Of a stretch of DNA of 64,000 bases, positions 1 to 8,497 are shown one piece after another. A program made the position numbers and the translations under genes. Positions within the stretch are counted from its first letter, which is position 1, and the number at the start of each line of letters is the position of its first letter. Under the pieces are notes generated by a model that saw nothing but the letters and a program-made list of their open reading frames with translations, searched no databases and was not told the origin of the DNA. The DNA is from JAAELZ01 sp965237995 (GTDB lineage Bacteria > Pseudomonadota > Gammaproteobacteria > Arenicellales > Poriferihabitantaceae), in NCBI GenBank assembly GCA_965237995.1, contig CBDEGO010000005.1, positions 124,001-188,000 of the forward strand, written 5' to 3'.

Positions 1-732
1 TAAAGCGTGCAAACGTGCTAAAGGCCGCATGCCAAATTTTTTGATAGATTCCGATACTTCAAACGCCGTTTCTTGAATATGCATATGAATCGGCACGTCC
101 AATTCATCGGCTAAGGTTTGTATTCTAGTTAAGGGTGCGTCAGAAATGGTGTAGGGCGCGTGCGGCGCAAATGCAGCACTGACTCGCTCATAGTGACGGA
201 CTGCGTCATGCACCAACAGCCCCTTTTCAATGTATTCATCACTGCTTTGTGCCCAGGCCGTAGGAAAGTCCAGCGCGATCATACCGACCGTTGCGCGAAT
301 ACCGGCTTGATCTGCTACCTTCGCCACCACATCGGGGGAAAAATACATTTCGTTAAAGCATGTCGTGCCGCCGCGCAGCATTTCCGCTATGGCTAATTCT
401 GTCCCAATGCGTACAAAATCGGCGTTGGCCCACTTTGCCTCGGCTGGCCAAATATAGTCTGTTAACCACTGCATCAACGGCATATCGTCAGCATAACCAC
501 GCAATAACGTCATGGAAGCATGGGTATGCGCGTTGACTAACCCGGGCATCAATACATGGTTTGGTCGGTCAACGACCACCGGGGCGCTATAGCGCTGCTT
601 ACATTGCGATCTAGGCAGGGTCGCGATAATTTTACCGTCCGAGACCACGATCGAGTGTGACTCTAATACTTCATTTTGAGGCACTACTGGAACAATCCAG
701 CGTGCGTGGACAATCAAATCGGCTTGTTGCAT
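1..732 (-). CDS. mtaD: MtaD-like amidohydrolase (5-methylthioadenosine/S-adenosylhomocysteine deaminase), 3' end outside window
   Basis: Reading the minus strand from the ATG at 730-732 gives 244 residues without a stop up to the window edge; the family is usually about 440 residues, so roughly half is seen. The amidohydrolase metal site is present as a HTH motif (His69, His71) and a second HMHIQE motif lies near residues 216-221. The GGTT segment near 121-124 and the PHAPYT segment near 190-195 also fit the TRZ/ATZ/MtaD group. Family members deaminate S-adenosylhomocysteine, methylthioadenosine or related adenosines in the cytosol as part of SAM-byproduct recycling. Substrate cannot be fixed from this half, and guanine deaminase or chlorohydrolase-type relatives remain possible. 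Confidence 0.85.
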   Translation of the reverse strand, partial: MQQADLIVHARWIVPVVPQNEVLESHSIVVSDGKIIATLPRSQCKQRYSAPVVVDRPNHVLMPGLVNAHTHASMTLLRGYADDMPLMQWLTDYIWPAEAKWANADFVRIGTELAIAEMLRGGTTCFNEMYFSPDVVAKVADQAGIRATVGMIALDFPTAWAQSSDEYIEKGLLVHDAVRHYERVSAAFAPHAPYTISDAPLTRIQTLADELDVPIHMHIQETAFEVSESIKKFGMRPLARLHAL

Positions 733-1013
733 TAAGCTATTTACCCGTGGTGCATATTAAATTGAGGAAAATTGCTCATTTCCACTGAAGAGGCCTCATT
801 GCATTTCTACTAAAAAAGGTAATGATATGAGCAACTTATATAATGGTTATATCAGAATATGATCGCCATTGCATCAGATTGAAGCGAAGGAAAATTTGTC
901 ACTCATAGAAAAATACCGAACATGGCCGATAAACAACTCACTGCACTTAGTTTAGCCGCCGAAATACTAAGAATTAACTTGGAATAGTCTATCGAGTAAT
1001 TGCATTGCACTAT
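733..1013. other. intergenic stretch without a recognised gene
   Basis: This holds the presumed promoter of the mtaD-like gene (minus strand). A 21-codon ORF (922-987, plus strand, beginning MADKQLTALS) is present, but it has no clear ribosome binding site and no recognisable family; I regard it as unsupported, possibly a gene remnant. Confidence 0.4.
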
Positions 1014-1053
1014 ACAAATAAAATACCCGCTTAGCAGTGGGTATTTTATTTGT
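1014..1053. terminator. bidirectional intrinsic terminator
   Basis: A perfect 15-bp inverted repeat (ACAAATAAAATACCC at 1014-1028 and its complement at 1039-1053) encloses a short loop. A/T tracts flank the GC core on both sides, so it can terminate in either direction. It sits directly at the 3' end of the minus-strand pentapeptide-repeat reading frame. Confidence 0.8.
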
Positions 1054-2029
1054 TTATTTAATCTTAAATCGGTTGCGGACACCTAAACCGATCAGGAACA
1101 GAAGAAAGGCAGAAAAAAAGATATGAACAGCAGGCCAAAGTGCGTGCTTCCACCCGTGAACAGGCTGACTAAATAGACAGTCTTTGACCTCTTTTGTATG
1201 TTCTCTATCTAGTCGCATAATGGGCAGTGCTTTTGAAAGGGTATAGACCGCTACAGTGGTTACGTAAAGCGATCGGTCAGATTTGCAGGCTTCGCCATTC
1301 GGTTTGATGACGGCAATGTTAACTGCAAATAGTAAAACTAAAACGGCTATGAGCGCTACGAATGGTCTGCCGATACTCGCGCCAAAATTAGATAGTAGCC
1401 AGTAGACTTTTATAAACCCCTTTTAACTCAAGGGTTTTTTCGTCATAGTATTTTGCATGTGTTTCGTATCCAAAAAACTTCACCTCATTAGCGTGGTCAT
1501 TTGATTCTATCGACATCTTTTTAAGCTTTCGGTACTTCTCAACATCAGCACCTTTTTTCGTGAAAGAAATTATCACGCTTGCAAGATGCGGGGCTTGCTT
1601 AAATGTAGAATAATTAAATTCAGGCACGTTATTCATATACTGCGTACGCCCCATTTCGATCGCTTTTTCAAATACTGCGTTGGTGAAATCGGCATCGCCT
1701 GTGAACGTGGCCTCACGGAAATCGGCATAACCTGTGGACGCGGCCTTAAGGAAATCCGCACCGCCTGTGAACGTGGTCTCACGGAAATCGGCACTAGTTG
1801 TGAACTTATATCCTCTAAAGCTTATCGTTTTTGGTATTTTCGCTTTCCTAAATGAGATAATGCCTTTTTGCTGATCGTTCGCTTTTAGCCATTCACTGAA
1901 CCGCTCAGCCCACTTGTTCCAGATATCTTTCCCTTCCTTAGCGCGCGATAGGTGCTCTTCTAAAATGGCTTTATGCTCATGTTCATTACTATTCCAGTAC
2001 TCCGTTGTGTAGCGATCAAACTCACTCAT
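1054..2029 (-). pseudogene. pentapeptide-repeat membrane protein, interrupted by a frameshift
   Basis: The N-terminal part reads from ATG 2029 (MSEFDRY; alternatives upstream at 2035 and 2089) to a stop at 1388. It contains ADFxx(A/T)-type pentapeptide repeats (ADFRET, ADFLKA, ADFREA, ADFTNA). Just before the stop, at the TTTT run 1408-1411, a one-base shift moves into another open frame. That frame continues VYWLLSNFGASIGRP and adds a C-terminal part with two hydrophobic segments, ending at TAA 1054-1056. The YxLLSxxGxSxxRP junction followed by membrane helices is common in full-length pentapeptide-repeat proteins, so I infer one original gene of about 320 residues. A sequencing error, a real mutation, or programmed slippage could each explain the break. 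Function unknown. Confidence 0.75.
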
Positions 2030-2121
2030 TATCATTTTGCATGTTATTGAAAGTATAATTATGCCTTGCCACCAATTAAGTGCAAGCAATGCTCTGAGTA
2101 ATAAAATAAACGAGCAAATTC

Positions 2122-2150
2122 TTGTAAAAGTCCCATAATGGGACTATAAT
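2122..2150 (+). promoter_or_regulatory. higBA promoter with palindromic operator
   Basis: TTGTAA (2122-2127) and TATAAT (2145-2150) are separated by exactly 17 bp, a near-consensus sigma-70 promoter. The spacer is filled by a perfect 17-bp palindrome (AGTCCCAT-A-ATGGGACT, 2129-2145) that ends inside the -10 box. This is the expected position for autorepression by the HigA antitoxin, alone or with HigB. Predicted transcription start is about 2156-2158, right at the toxin start codon. Confidence 0.8.
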
Positions 2151-2157
2151 GCAAAGC

Positions 2158-2460
2158 ATGCGAATAATCGCCTTATCGACTTTAAAATCATTTTGGGAGG
2201 CTAACCCCAAGCACCTTGATGCCAAAATACAAACATTGGTGTGGTATCAGATTGCATTAAAAGCAGATTGGTCTAGTCCAGCAGAAGTAAAGGCCGATTT
2301 TAGAAACGCAAGCATCCTAAAAGATGGTCGAGTTGTATTTAACATTGCTGGTAACAAATACCGCTTAGTTGTTTGGATTAATTATGCTTATCGAGTGATT
2401 TATATCCGTTTCTTAGGCACTCATTCTGAATACGACAAAATAGATACCCAAACAATTTAA
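2158..2460 (+). CDS. higB: HigB-type toxin (mRNA interferase of a type II toxin-antitoxin pair)
   Basis: About 100 residues starting MRIIALSTLKSFW, matching the HigB_toxin family layout: an N-terminal helix, a central VxxIAGNKYRLV strand and a C-terminal YIRFLGTHSEYDK motif with the THxEYD signature. Family members cleave translated mRNA on the ribosome. An ATG at 2149 is in frame, but it lies inside the TATAAT box and upstream of the predicted transcript start, so I choose 2158. No Shine-Dalgarno lies upstream of 2158, which suggests leaderless translation. The antitoxin gene follows after 12 bp. Toxin-first order is normal for higBA. Confidence 0.88.
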   Translation: MRIIALSTLKSFWEANPKHLDAKIQTLVWYQIALKADWSSPAEVKADFRNASILKDGRVVFNIAGNKYRLVVWINYAYRVIYIRFLGTHSEYDKIDTQTI

Positions 2461-2472
2461 TAGAGGTTAAAT

Positions 2473-2841
2473 ATGAATATTAAGCCGATCAAAACTGATA
2501 AAGATTACCGTATGGCGCTTAAAGAAATTGATGGTTTGATGATGGCGGAATTAGATACAGATGATGGCGACAAGTTAGATGTTATGGTGACGTTAATCGA
2601 AGCTTACGAGGCTTCAAACTTTCCACTAAGTCTGCCAGATCCAATTTCTGCAATTAAGTTTGAAATGGAGAGAAAAAGCCTGACTGTTAAAGATTTAGAG
2701 CCGATGATAGGTCGTAGTAATCGAGTCTATGAAGTGCTTAATGGCAAGCGGTCGTTGACACTCAAAATGATATGGAGGTTACATGATTGTTTGGGCATCC
2801 CTGCGGAGTCTTTAATCAAACAGCCTCAAACACATGCTTAA
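2473..2841 (+). CDS. higA: HigA-type antitoxin with C-terminal helix-turn-helix
   Basis: 122 residues. The N-terminal half (IKTDKDYRMALKEIDGLM) matches the antitoxin segment of HigA proteins of this subgroup. The C-terminal half is an Xre-like helix-turn-helix (LTVKDLEPMIGRSNRVYEVL, then KRSLTLKMIWRLHDCLGIP). It neutralises HigB and binds the operator. A purine-rich AGAGG (2462-2466) precedes the ATG. The upstream 17-bp palindrome is the likely binding site. Confidence 0.9.
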   Translation: MNIKPIKTDKDYRMALKEIDGLMMAELDTDDGDKLDVMVTLIEAYEASNFPLSLPDPISAIKFEMERKSLTVKDLEPMIGRSNRVYEVLNGKRSLTLKMIWRLHDCLGIPAESLIKQPQTHA

Positions 2842-2897
2842 TGCACGACGATAACTGAAATCCCTAACCCGCTTACTAATTAACGACTAAATACATT

Positions 2898-3812
2898 ATG
2901 ACACTCGATCAATTAATTATTGCTTGTCTACTGGCGCTCATCTTCATCCCTTGGTTATTAACTATGATCGTCATAGTCAAAGGCAAAACAGCGGCCATAA
3001 TTGAAACCTTTGGTAAGCCGAAAAAAAACGCACTCATGCCCGGGCTAAGAATAAAGGCACCTTGGCCAATACAAGTGGTCGTTGCGGTAATCAATTTACA
3101 GCAACAGGAAGTAAGTTCTGATGTATCTGTCAAAACCAAAGATAATGCTTTTATGACGCTGCCAGTAAAGGTGCAATATCGTGCTAGCGATGATTCTAGC
3201 GGCTCTGTGAAGGCTCACTATGAGCTTGAAAACCCCGAACAACAAATTACTTCCTATATCCTTAATAACGTTCGCCATTCTGTCGCTAGTATGGATATGA
3301 TTGAGTTATACGCAAATCGTGACAAAATGGAGAATGATGTAGAAACTACACTCACAGAGCAATTTGCTCGGTATGGATACAACATAGTGAACGTGCTAGT
3401 CGATGAACCGCAGCCTAGCGCCGAAGTACAGATTTCTTTTGATAAGGTTATTTCTTCTAAACGCCTAAAGGAAGCCGCTAAAAATGAGGCTGACGCCCAT
3501 AGAATCAGACTGGTAGAAACCGCAAAAGCCGAGGCCGAATCAAAGAAGCTTCAAGGTGAAGGCATTGCCCAAATGAGAGAGGCGATAGCTAAAGGAATGG
3601 AACAATCTATAGCAACGATGACGAGTTCGGGGCTATCGTCCGAGCAAGCAATAGCCTTCTTAAATGATACCAACAGATTGGACACTATAACGACCGCTGC
3701 CGCACACGGTAACATGGTTCTGGTTGACACTAAGGGTGATAGTAATATTGCTGAAACAATTGCGGCTTTACATCTTTCTCGTAAAGGCATTGGTCAATCT
3801 GATGTAGATTAG
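2898..3812 (+). CDS. SPFH/Band 7 domain membrane protein
   Basis: 304 residues. A single N-terminal membrane helix (about residues 5-27) is followed by a Band 7/SPFH domain beginning VKGKTAAIIETFGKPKKNALMPGLRIKAPWP (about 27-57) and continuing to about residue 185. A long charged alpha-helical stretch rich in A, E and K (about 185-235) is the expected oligomerisation coiled coil. It resembles HIR/prohibitin-like SPFH proteins, which form membrane scaffolds and often affect proteases or microdomains. No partner NfeD or protease gene is adjacent, so the specific role is unknown. Confidence 0.85.
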   Translation: MTLDQLIIACLLALIFIPWLLTMIVIVKGKTAAIIETFGKPKKNALMPGLRIKAPWPIQVVVAVINLQQQEVSSDVSVKTKDNAFMTLPVKVQYRASDDSSGSVKAHYELENPEQQITSYILNNVRHSVASMDMIELYANRDKMENDVETTLTEQFARYGYNIVNVLVDEPQPSAEVQISFDKVISSKRLKEAAKNEADAHRIRLVETAKAEAESKKLQGEGIAQMREAIAKGMEQSIATMTSSGLSSEQAIAFLNDTNRLDTITTAAAHGNMVLVDTKGDSNIAETIAALHLSRKGIGQSDVD

Positions 3813-4280
3813 ACGGGTAACGGTTAATAATTGTTACCTGGTTTTCCGACCAAACTTTCACACCAGTTTTTTGGCTGTTTTCCTCCTAGATTGATAGAAC
3901 GGAGAATAGCGTACGCTAAAGATTAGCCACTTTCGTGGCTCGCCGTTTCACTGCCACCGAATTAATTTCCCCAGGCTCCTGCCATAGCGCGGACAGGAAG
4001 TAGTACGGACTTTACAATTAGAGCTGACCAGATTGGGAATATAGAAACTGATTGAAGAAACTTAGGCTCTGTATTTATATCAGTGTGTCTTTGTTCAAAT
4101 ATGGTTGAAACTTGTAAAAATTAACCGTTTAAGAGGTCATATCGCACTCCCTGCAAACCATGCGATAAGTTTTATTGCTAACCATCATCCAAAAGCTTTA
4201 TCGCTAAATTGGCATCGCCTCTTGCCAAACTGCTTCGCTAATAGTACAACCTGTGTCCACATTATTAATCGTAAAAATCT
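3813..4280. other. 468-bp non-coding stretch upstream of terC-like gene
   Basis: No convincing gene. A weak hairpin (GGTAAC...GTTACC, about 3816-3838) lies just after the SPFH gene and may be its terminator. A second hairpin with a 6-bp stem (AGCCAC-TTTC-GTGGCT, 3925-3940) follows. Some TerC-family genes carry a yybP-ykoY manganese riboswitch in a long leader. I looked for its conserved segments and could not identify them. A short minus-strand open stretch across 3925-4005 has the look of a gene-tail or repeat fragment but has no start. Confidence 0.4.
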
Positions 4281-4886
4281 GTGATAGACCAACTAAGCAG
4301 TTTAATTCAAATTATCTTTGTCGACCTCGTTTTAGCAGGCGATAATGCAATCGTTATCGGATTAGTCGCGGCTAAATTTAGCAAAGACTATCGCCGAAAG
4401 GTGATTCTGTATGGTGTTGGAGTTGCCGTGTTATTGCGGATTATATTCGCCTTGCTGACCGTACAACTACTCGCCATCAAAGGTTTGTTGCTAGTGGGCG
4501 GGCTGTTACTTTTGTGGGTATGCTGGGGCTTATGGAAAGAATTGCGCACACCTGAAGAGGGTTATTCCGCTTTGGACGAAAATGGTGAACCAGCCGGCGA
4601 ATCACAAAACCCACCTTTACTCAATGCCATTGGACAAATCGTTTTAGCTGATTTATCTATGTCATTGGATAATGTACTTGCTGTTGCTGGTATCGCTGAC
4701 GGTAATAACACTATGTTGGTGCTGGGTTTAGCGATTGCGGTTGTAATGATGACTTTTGCCGCTACAGCGATTGCTTCAATATTGCAAAAACATAAGTGGA
4801 TCGGCTTTGTTGGGCTAGCGATTATTCTTTATGTCTCTATAGATATGATCCGTAAAGGTACGATAGAGCTTGGTTTGATTGGCTAA
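4281..4886 (+). CDS. TerC/YjbE-family integral membrane protein
   Basis: 201 residues with about six to seven hydrophobic helices. The two family signature motifs are present: DLVLAGDNAIVIGL near residues 11-24 and DLSMSLDNVLAVAG near 122-135, both with membrane-embedded acidic residues. Related proteins are implicated in metal (manganese) export or tellurite resistance; the substrate is not evident here. The start is the GTG at 4281; no ATG lies close by. A long untranslated leader precedes it. Confidence 0.88.
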   Translation: MIDQLSSLIQIIFVDLVLAGDNAIVIGLVAAKFSKDYRRKVILYGVGVAVLLRIIFALLTVQLLAIKGLLLVGGLLLLWVCWGLWKELRTPEEGYSALDENGEPAGESQNPPLLNAIGQIVLADLSMSLDNVLAVAGIADGNNTMLVLGLAIAVVMMTFAATAIASILQKHKWIGFVGLAIILYVSIDMIRKGTIELGLIG

Positions 4887-4915
4887 GCGTCCACAAATGT
4901 ATCTAACTAGGTAAG

Positions 4916-5845
4916 CTAGTAGCCTCGGCTTAAATCAACTTGGTGAGTCAATGGCTCACCCGCTTGGCATCGCTTAATATTGTCAATCACATGGCGCGAG
5001 CTTGATGCGGGCGTCGTCATGCTAGCAATATGTGGAGTTACGTACACCTTAGGATGGTTCCACATTCGGCTATCACTAGGTAAAGGCTCGGCCTTAAATA
5101 CATCTAGCGCGGCCCCACTTAGTTGCCCTGAATCTAGCGCTGCCAACAAGGCCTCCTCGTCAACTTGACCACCACGCCCAGCATTAATGAAATAGGCCCC
5201 CTTAGGCAAGGCCGCTAAACTTTGCTGGTTTACGATATCTCGCGTTGCGTCAGTTAAAGGCAACAGACATACCAAAATATCCGTGTTACTTAAAAATGTC
5301 TGCAGCTGATCCTCTCCAAAATAGGACTTAATCTTAGGCAAGCACTTTTCAGTTCGACTCCAGCCATGCACCGCAAAACCCAATGCGCTAAGCGCTTGTG
5401 CAGCACTGCCGCCTAATTCACCCAGCCCCAATATACCGACTCGTCTGTTTGCGGCAGATACTTGTATCTTTTCACTCCATACGCCCTCTTGTTGATTGCG
5501 CTCGTAAACATCCATAAACCGGTGATAACGTAAGACATGAAATAACACAAACTCGACCATCCCTGCCGTGAGTTGCTCTTCAACCATTCGAACGACAGGG
5601 ATATTTGGCGGTACGCAGCCTTCTGGCTTCAAGTGATCTAAACCTGCGCCAATCGAAAAGATAACCTTTAACTTCGACATCTTCGCCAGCACGCCTGGTT
5701 CTGGCTGCCATACCAAGGCATAGTCAACATCGTCCAAACGACCGTTGGGGTTCCACGGCAGCAGTGTGAGGTCAAAATCAGCAAACGCGTCTTCCCAGAT
5801 CGAAAAACGATCGAAATCAGATTTAATCATCAATACCTGCGACAT
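4916..5845 (-). CDS. ghrA: glyoxylate/hydroxypyruvate reductase A-type 2-hydroxyacid dehydrogenase
   Basis: About 310 residues. The Rossmann dinucleotide motif is GILGLGELGGSAA. Active-site elements of D-isomer-specific 2-hydroxyacid dehydrogenases are present: NAGRGGQVDEEALLAAL (Arg), DVFKAEPLP (Glu) and HPKVYVTPHIAS (His). Length and HIAS ending match GhrA, which reduces glyoxylate and hydroxypyruvate with NADPH. I prefer ATG 5845 (MSQVLMIKS); an in-frame ATG at 5854 adds three residues. No co-oriented neighbour. Confidence 0.88.
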   Translation of the reverse strand: MSQVLMIKSDFDRFSIWEDAFADFDLTLLPWNPNGRLDDVDYALVWQPEPGVLAKMSKLKVIFSIGAGLDHLKPEGCVPPNIPVVRMVEEQLTAGMVEFVLFHVLRYHRFMDVYERNQQEGVWSEKIQVSAANRRVGILGLGELGGSAAQALSALGFAVHGWSRTEKCLPKIKSYFGEDQLQTFLSNTDILVCLLPLTDATRDIVNQQSLAALPKGAYFINAGRGGQVDEEALLAALDSGQLSGAALDVFKAEPLPSDSRMWNHPKVYVTPHIASMTTPASSSRHVIDNIKRCQAGEPLTHQVDLSRGY

Positions 5846-5854
5846 GTTTCTCAA

Positions 5855-6272
5855 TACCTCTGGGTTATTTACGCTCTAGCTCTTGATAGAGCATTTTCGA
5901 TACTTCACAGCACCTTTATTTTCGCCTAGACTGGATGCCATGCAAAGCATCGCTACTTTCACCTATTTTACCTAAAAACTGATCTTGTCAGCGTCGAATC
6001 ACTACAATACGGTCAAAGCGGCGCACGAATACTAATCTGGTTTCTAAACATCTAACCAAATCAGCCAATTGATACAAATGTGGATTGACAGTCTCTGATC
6101 GGAAACAACGAGGGCTTTCATGATCGACACCACCAGCTCTTAATCTATTTTCAAGCCAATATGTCCTGAGCACAATTAGCGAGGCCAAACAACGTAGTAC
6201 GAACTTTCAATACTCTAGTTCTACAGATAAGTGGTAATATTCGTGCGAACTACTACTCATAAATAGAAAAAT
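5855..6272. other. 418-bp stretch without a recognised gene
   Basis: Holds the promoter region of ghrA (minus) and of the TAXI gene (plus). A 66-codon minus-strand ORF (5988-6188, Arg-rich) is open but resembles no family I know and lacks a ribosome binding site; I treat it as chance or a remnant. A small hairpin (GCTCT-TGAT-AGAGC, 5879-5892) is followed by ATTTTC. Confidence 0.4.
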
Positions 6273-7307
6273 ATGCGTTTTTCAAAACGCCCCCTTATTT
6301 GGTTAGCGCTGCTAGCCTTTATTACTTCCCCAATAAGCTTAGCAGAAGACTACGGCATCGGAATTCTCACCGGCACCAATACTGGTACCTATGTGCAATT
6401 CGGGCAAAATATCGCGGCAGTAGCTAAACTTGAAGGCCTGAATGTAGAGGTTGTAACCACCGAAGGGTCAGTCGAAAACATTCAGCGCTTGATTGACAAT
6501 GAAAATGCAGGCATGGCTATCGTGCAATCAGATGTGCTTGGTTATATGCGCAACTCTAAAGACCCAGAGATAAATGGTATCGCAGATAAAATTCGCTTAA
6601 TTTACCCTTTTTATAACGAAGAAGTACATGTTCTTGCCAATCGTTCAATCCAAACCTTTGAACAACTAAACGGAAAACGCGTAGCGGTAGGTTCGTTAGG
6701 CAGTGGCACCCGACTAACCGCAAATAATCTATTTCGATTAGCGGATATTAACCCCAGCGAAAAGCTAAGCGAAAGCACAGCAAAGGCATTAACTATGCTG
6801 ATTACCAAGCAAATTCACGCGATGATTTACGTCGCCGGCAAGCCAGTAAAGCTATTTGAAATGCTAGATACTGAAAATTGGTCAGCAGAACTTAAAACTC
6901 TGATTAAAGACTTGCATTTTTTGCCGTTAAACAACGAAGCATTTAATAATAACTATATCTCTTCTTCAATTTCTCCAGAGGATTACCACTTTATCAAAAG
7001 CCCCGTTGATACCGTCGCAATAAAATCTATGCTGGTGAGTTTTGACTATTCTAGTCGCCAAAATATCTACCAAAATATTCGCTGCGATCAATTAGTTCAG
7101 ATCGACAAAGCCATTCGTAATAACATCGACACGCTACGTGAAAACGGTCATACGAAGTGGAAAGAGGTAGATCTAGACCTTCAAGTCGCTGACTGGAAGA
7201 AAAACCGTTGCTCGGCTAATGAGGCAATCGTCAGCATCAAACCCGTTAAGGTCTCAGAACAACTAAGTGCTGAAATGCAATGTGCATTCTTTAATAACTG
7301 CGAATAA
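6273..7307 (+). CDS. TAXI-family TRAP transporter solute-binding protein
   Basis: 344 residues with a Sec signal peptide (about 1-24, cleavage after SLA). The mature start YGIGILTGTNTGTYVQFGQNIA is the typical TAXI ligand-binding opening, and LNGKRVAVGSLGSGTRLTANNLF matches the central family motif. Such periplasmic receptors deliver organic acids or amino acids (glutamate, 2-oxoglutarate) to a fused TRAP permease. No dctQM-like or fused permease gene is nearby, so it is an orphan receptor whose permease must lie elsewhere, or it has another sensory role. The C-terminal 60 residues with four Cys are longer than usual. Confidence 0.88.
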   Translation: MRFSKRPLIWLALLAFITSPISLAEDYGIGILTGTNTGTYVQFGQNIAAVAKLEGLNVEVVTTEGSVENIQRLIDNENAGMAIVQSDVLGYMRNSKDPEINGIADKIRLIYPFYNEEVHVLANRSIQTFEQLNGKRVAVGSLGSGTRLTANNLFRLADINPSEKLSESTAKALTMLITKQIHAMIYVAGKPVKLFEMLDTENWSAELKTLIKDLHFLPLNNEAFNNNYISSSISPEDYHFIKSPVDTVAIKSMLVSFDYSSRQNIYQNIRCDQLVQIDKAIRNNIDTLRENGHTKWKEVDLDLQVADWKKNRCSANEAIVSIKPVKVSEQLSAEMQCAFFNNCE

Positions 7308-7387
7308 TATCTCAAATAGTATGGCCGTCTAATTGGAATTTTAGATGCCGCCAAGCCCGATATAGGATACAAGAAGGGGAATTAATC

Positions 7388-7714
7388 CTAGTGCCCGAAT
7401 TGCACTTTTAGATGATACAAACCTTGCTGGTCCCGCGCAAAAGCTTGCTCTATGGCTGGATGCCCAACAGGGATATCAGATTCATCAACCACTAAGTTTT
7501 GCTCTGAAACATACGCCTCATAAGGAGATTCGTCGTTCTCAGCGAATAGATGATAAAACGGCTGATCTTTTTCTGGACGCACTTCTTCAGGGATCGACTG
7601 ATACCAATCCTCTGTATTGCTGAAGGTCGGGTCTACATCGTAAATAACACCACGAAAATCATAGTGGCGATGCTTAACCACTTGCCCTATATTAAATTTT
7701 GCAGTTCTTAACAT
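7388..7714 (-). CDS. hspQ: heat shock protein HspQ (hemimethylated-DNA-binding family)
   Basis: 108 residues with the characteristic opening AKFNIGQVVKHRHYDFRGVIYDVDP and the core QPFYHLFAENDESPYEAYVSEQNL. In enterobacteria HspQ is a small cytosolic factor that enhances Lon proteolysis and promotes degradation of mutant DnaA. It is divergent from the DNA glycosylase gene, whose coding region starts 120 bp away. Confidence 0.92.
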   Translation of the reverse strand: MLRTAKFNIGQVVKHRHYDFRGVIYDVDPTFSNTEDWYQSIPEEVRPEKDQPFYHLFAENDESPYEAYVSEQNLVVDESDIPVGHPAIEQAFARDQQGLYHLKVQFGH

Positions 7715-7834
7715 TTGAATATTGTCTGTAACTTACACTCTAAAATAACATCTGCTTTCAAAACTTCAAGCACCATTTATCATTCAACTGCATTCATTTT
7801 TTATGCAACCGCAACAACACCACTGACCAATCAA

Positions 7835-8473
7835 ATGGCAACTCCTCTGTTTAAAAAGCAACAAGTCGCATTGCAGCAAGCACTACAGCAAGCAGCGCGA
7901 CTCGACCCTGATATCGAGCAAGTAATTAAAAGTCATGGATATCCAGAGCCACGACACCGAGAAAATAGTCTGTCGACGCTGCTACAAATCATTGTATCTC
8001 AACAACTTTCCACTCAATCTGCCGCGGCTATCTGGAGTAGAGTGATCGCCTTGATACAAGATGAAATAACCGCCGATAAGCTTTTATCCTACTCGGATCA
8101 AGCGCTGAGAGACTGTGGACTATCCTGGAGAAAAGTTGAATACGCGAAAGCACTCGCCCTACAAATACAAAGCCAAGAAATAAACTTAGAGCAACTTGCC
8201 ACACAAGAGCTTGAAGACATTGTCGCCACGCTCACCAAAATCAAAGGGTTTGGTCGATGGTCTGCGGAAATTTATGCCATGTTCTCTTTACAGCACCCAG
8301 ATATTTATCCTGCGGGTGACCTCGCCTTACAAATCGCCATCCAACGCCTAAAAAAATTAGATGAACGCCCCAGCGAACAACAAACCCGTGACATTGCTAA
8401 GCAATGGTCTCCTCACCAAAGTGCAGTGTCTTTATTGATGTGGCACTACTACGGTAGCGCCACTCTAGACTGA
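7835..8473 (+). CDS. AlkA-like DNA-3-methyladenine glycosylase II (HhH-GPD)
   Basis: About 212 residues from the ATG at 7835; the open frame extends 40 codons upstream, but those residues lack family similarity and the ORF would begin at the hspQ start. HhH-GPD features are clear: LLQIIVSQQLSTQSAAAIW, then the helix-hairpin-helix IKGFGRWSAEIYAMF and the catalytic aspartate in YPAGDLALQ. It removes alkylated bases such as 3-methyladenine from DNA. No N-terminal Ada/AlkA domain is present, as in the short DNA glycosylases of many bacteria. Confidence 0.9.
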   Translation: MATPLFKKQQVALQQALQQAARLDPDIEQVIKSHGYPEPRHRENSLSTLLQIIVSQQLSTQSAAAIWSRVIALIQDEITADKLLSYSDQALRDCGLSWRKVEYAKALALQIQSQEINLEQLATQELEDIVATLTKIKGFGRWSAEIYAMFSLQHPDIYPAGDLALQIAIQRLKKLDERPSEQQTRDIAKQWSPHQSAVSLLMWHYYGSATLD

Positions 8474-8497
8474 ACAATCGCCTCAGAAACATCGGGC

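Noticed and set aside
3925..4005. Possible yybP-ykoY or cobalamin-type riboswitch
   Set aside because: Individual words resemble parts of such elements, but the ordered conserved segments are not present on either strand.
5988..6188. 66-codon minus-strand ORF in the ghrA-TAXI intergenic region
   Set aside because: Arg-rich, no recognisable family and no ribosome binding site. A gene remnant is possible but cannot be supported.
7715..7834. N-terminal extension of the AlkA-like glycosylase
   Set aside because: The first 40 codons lack similarity to the family and begin at the hspQ start; the ATG at 7835 gives a normal length protein.
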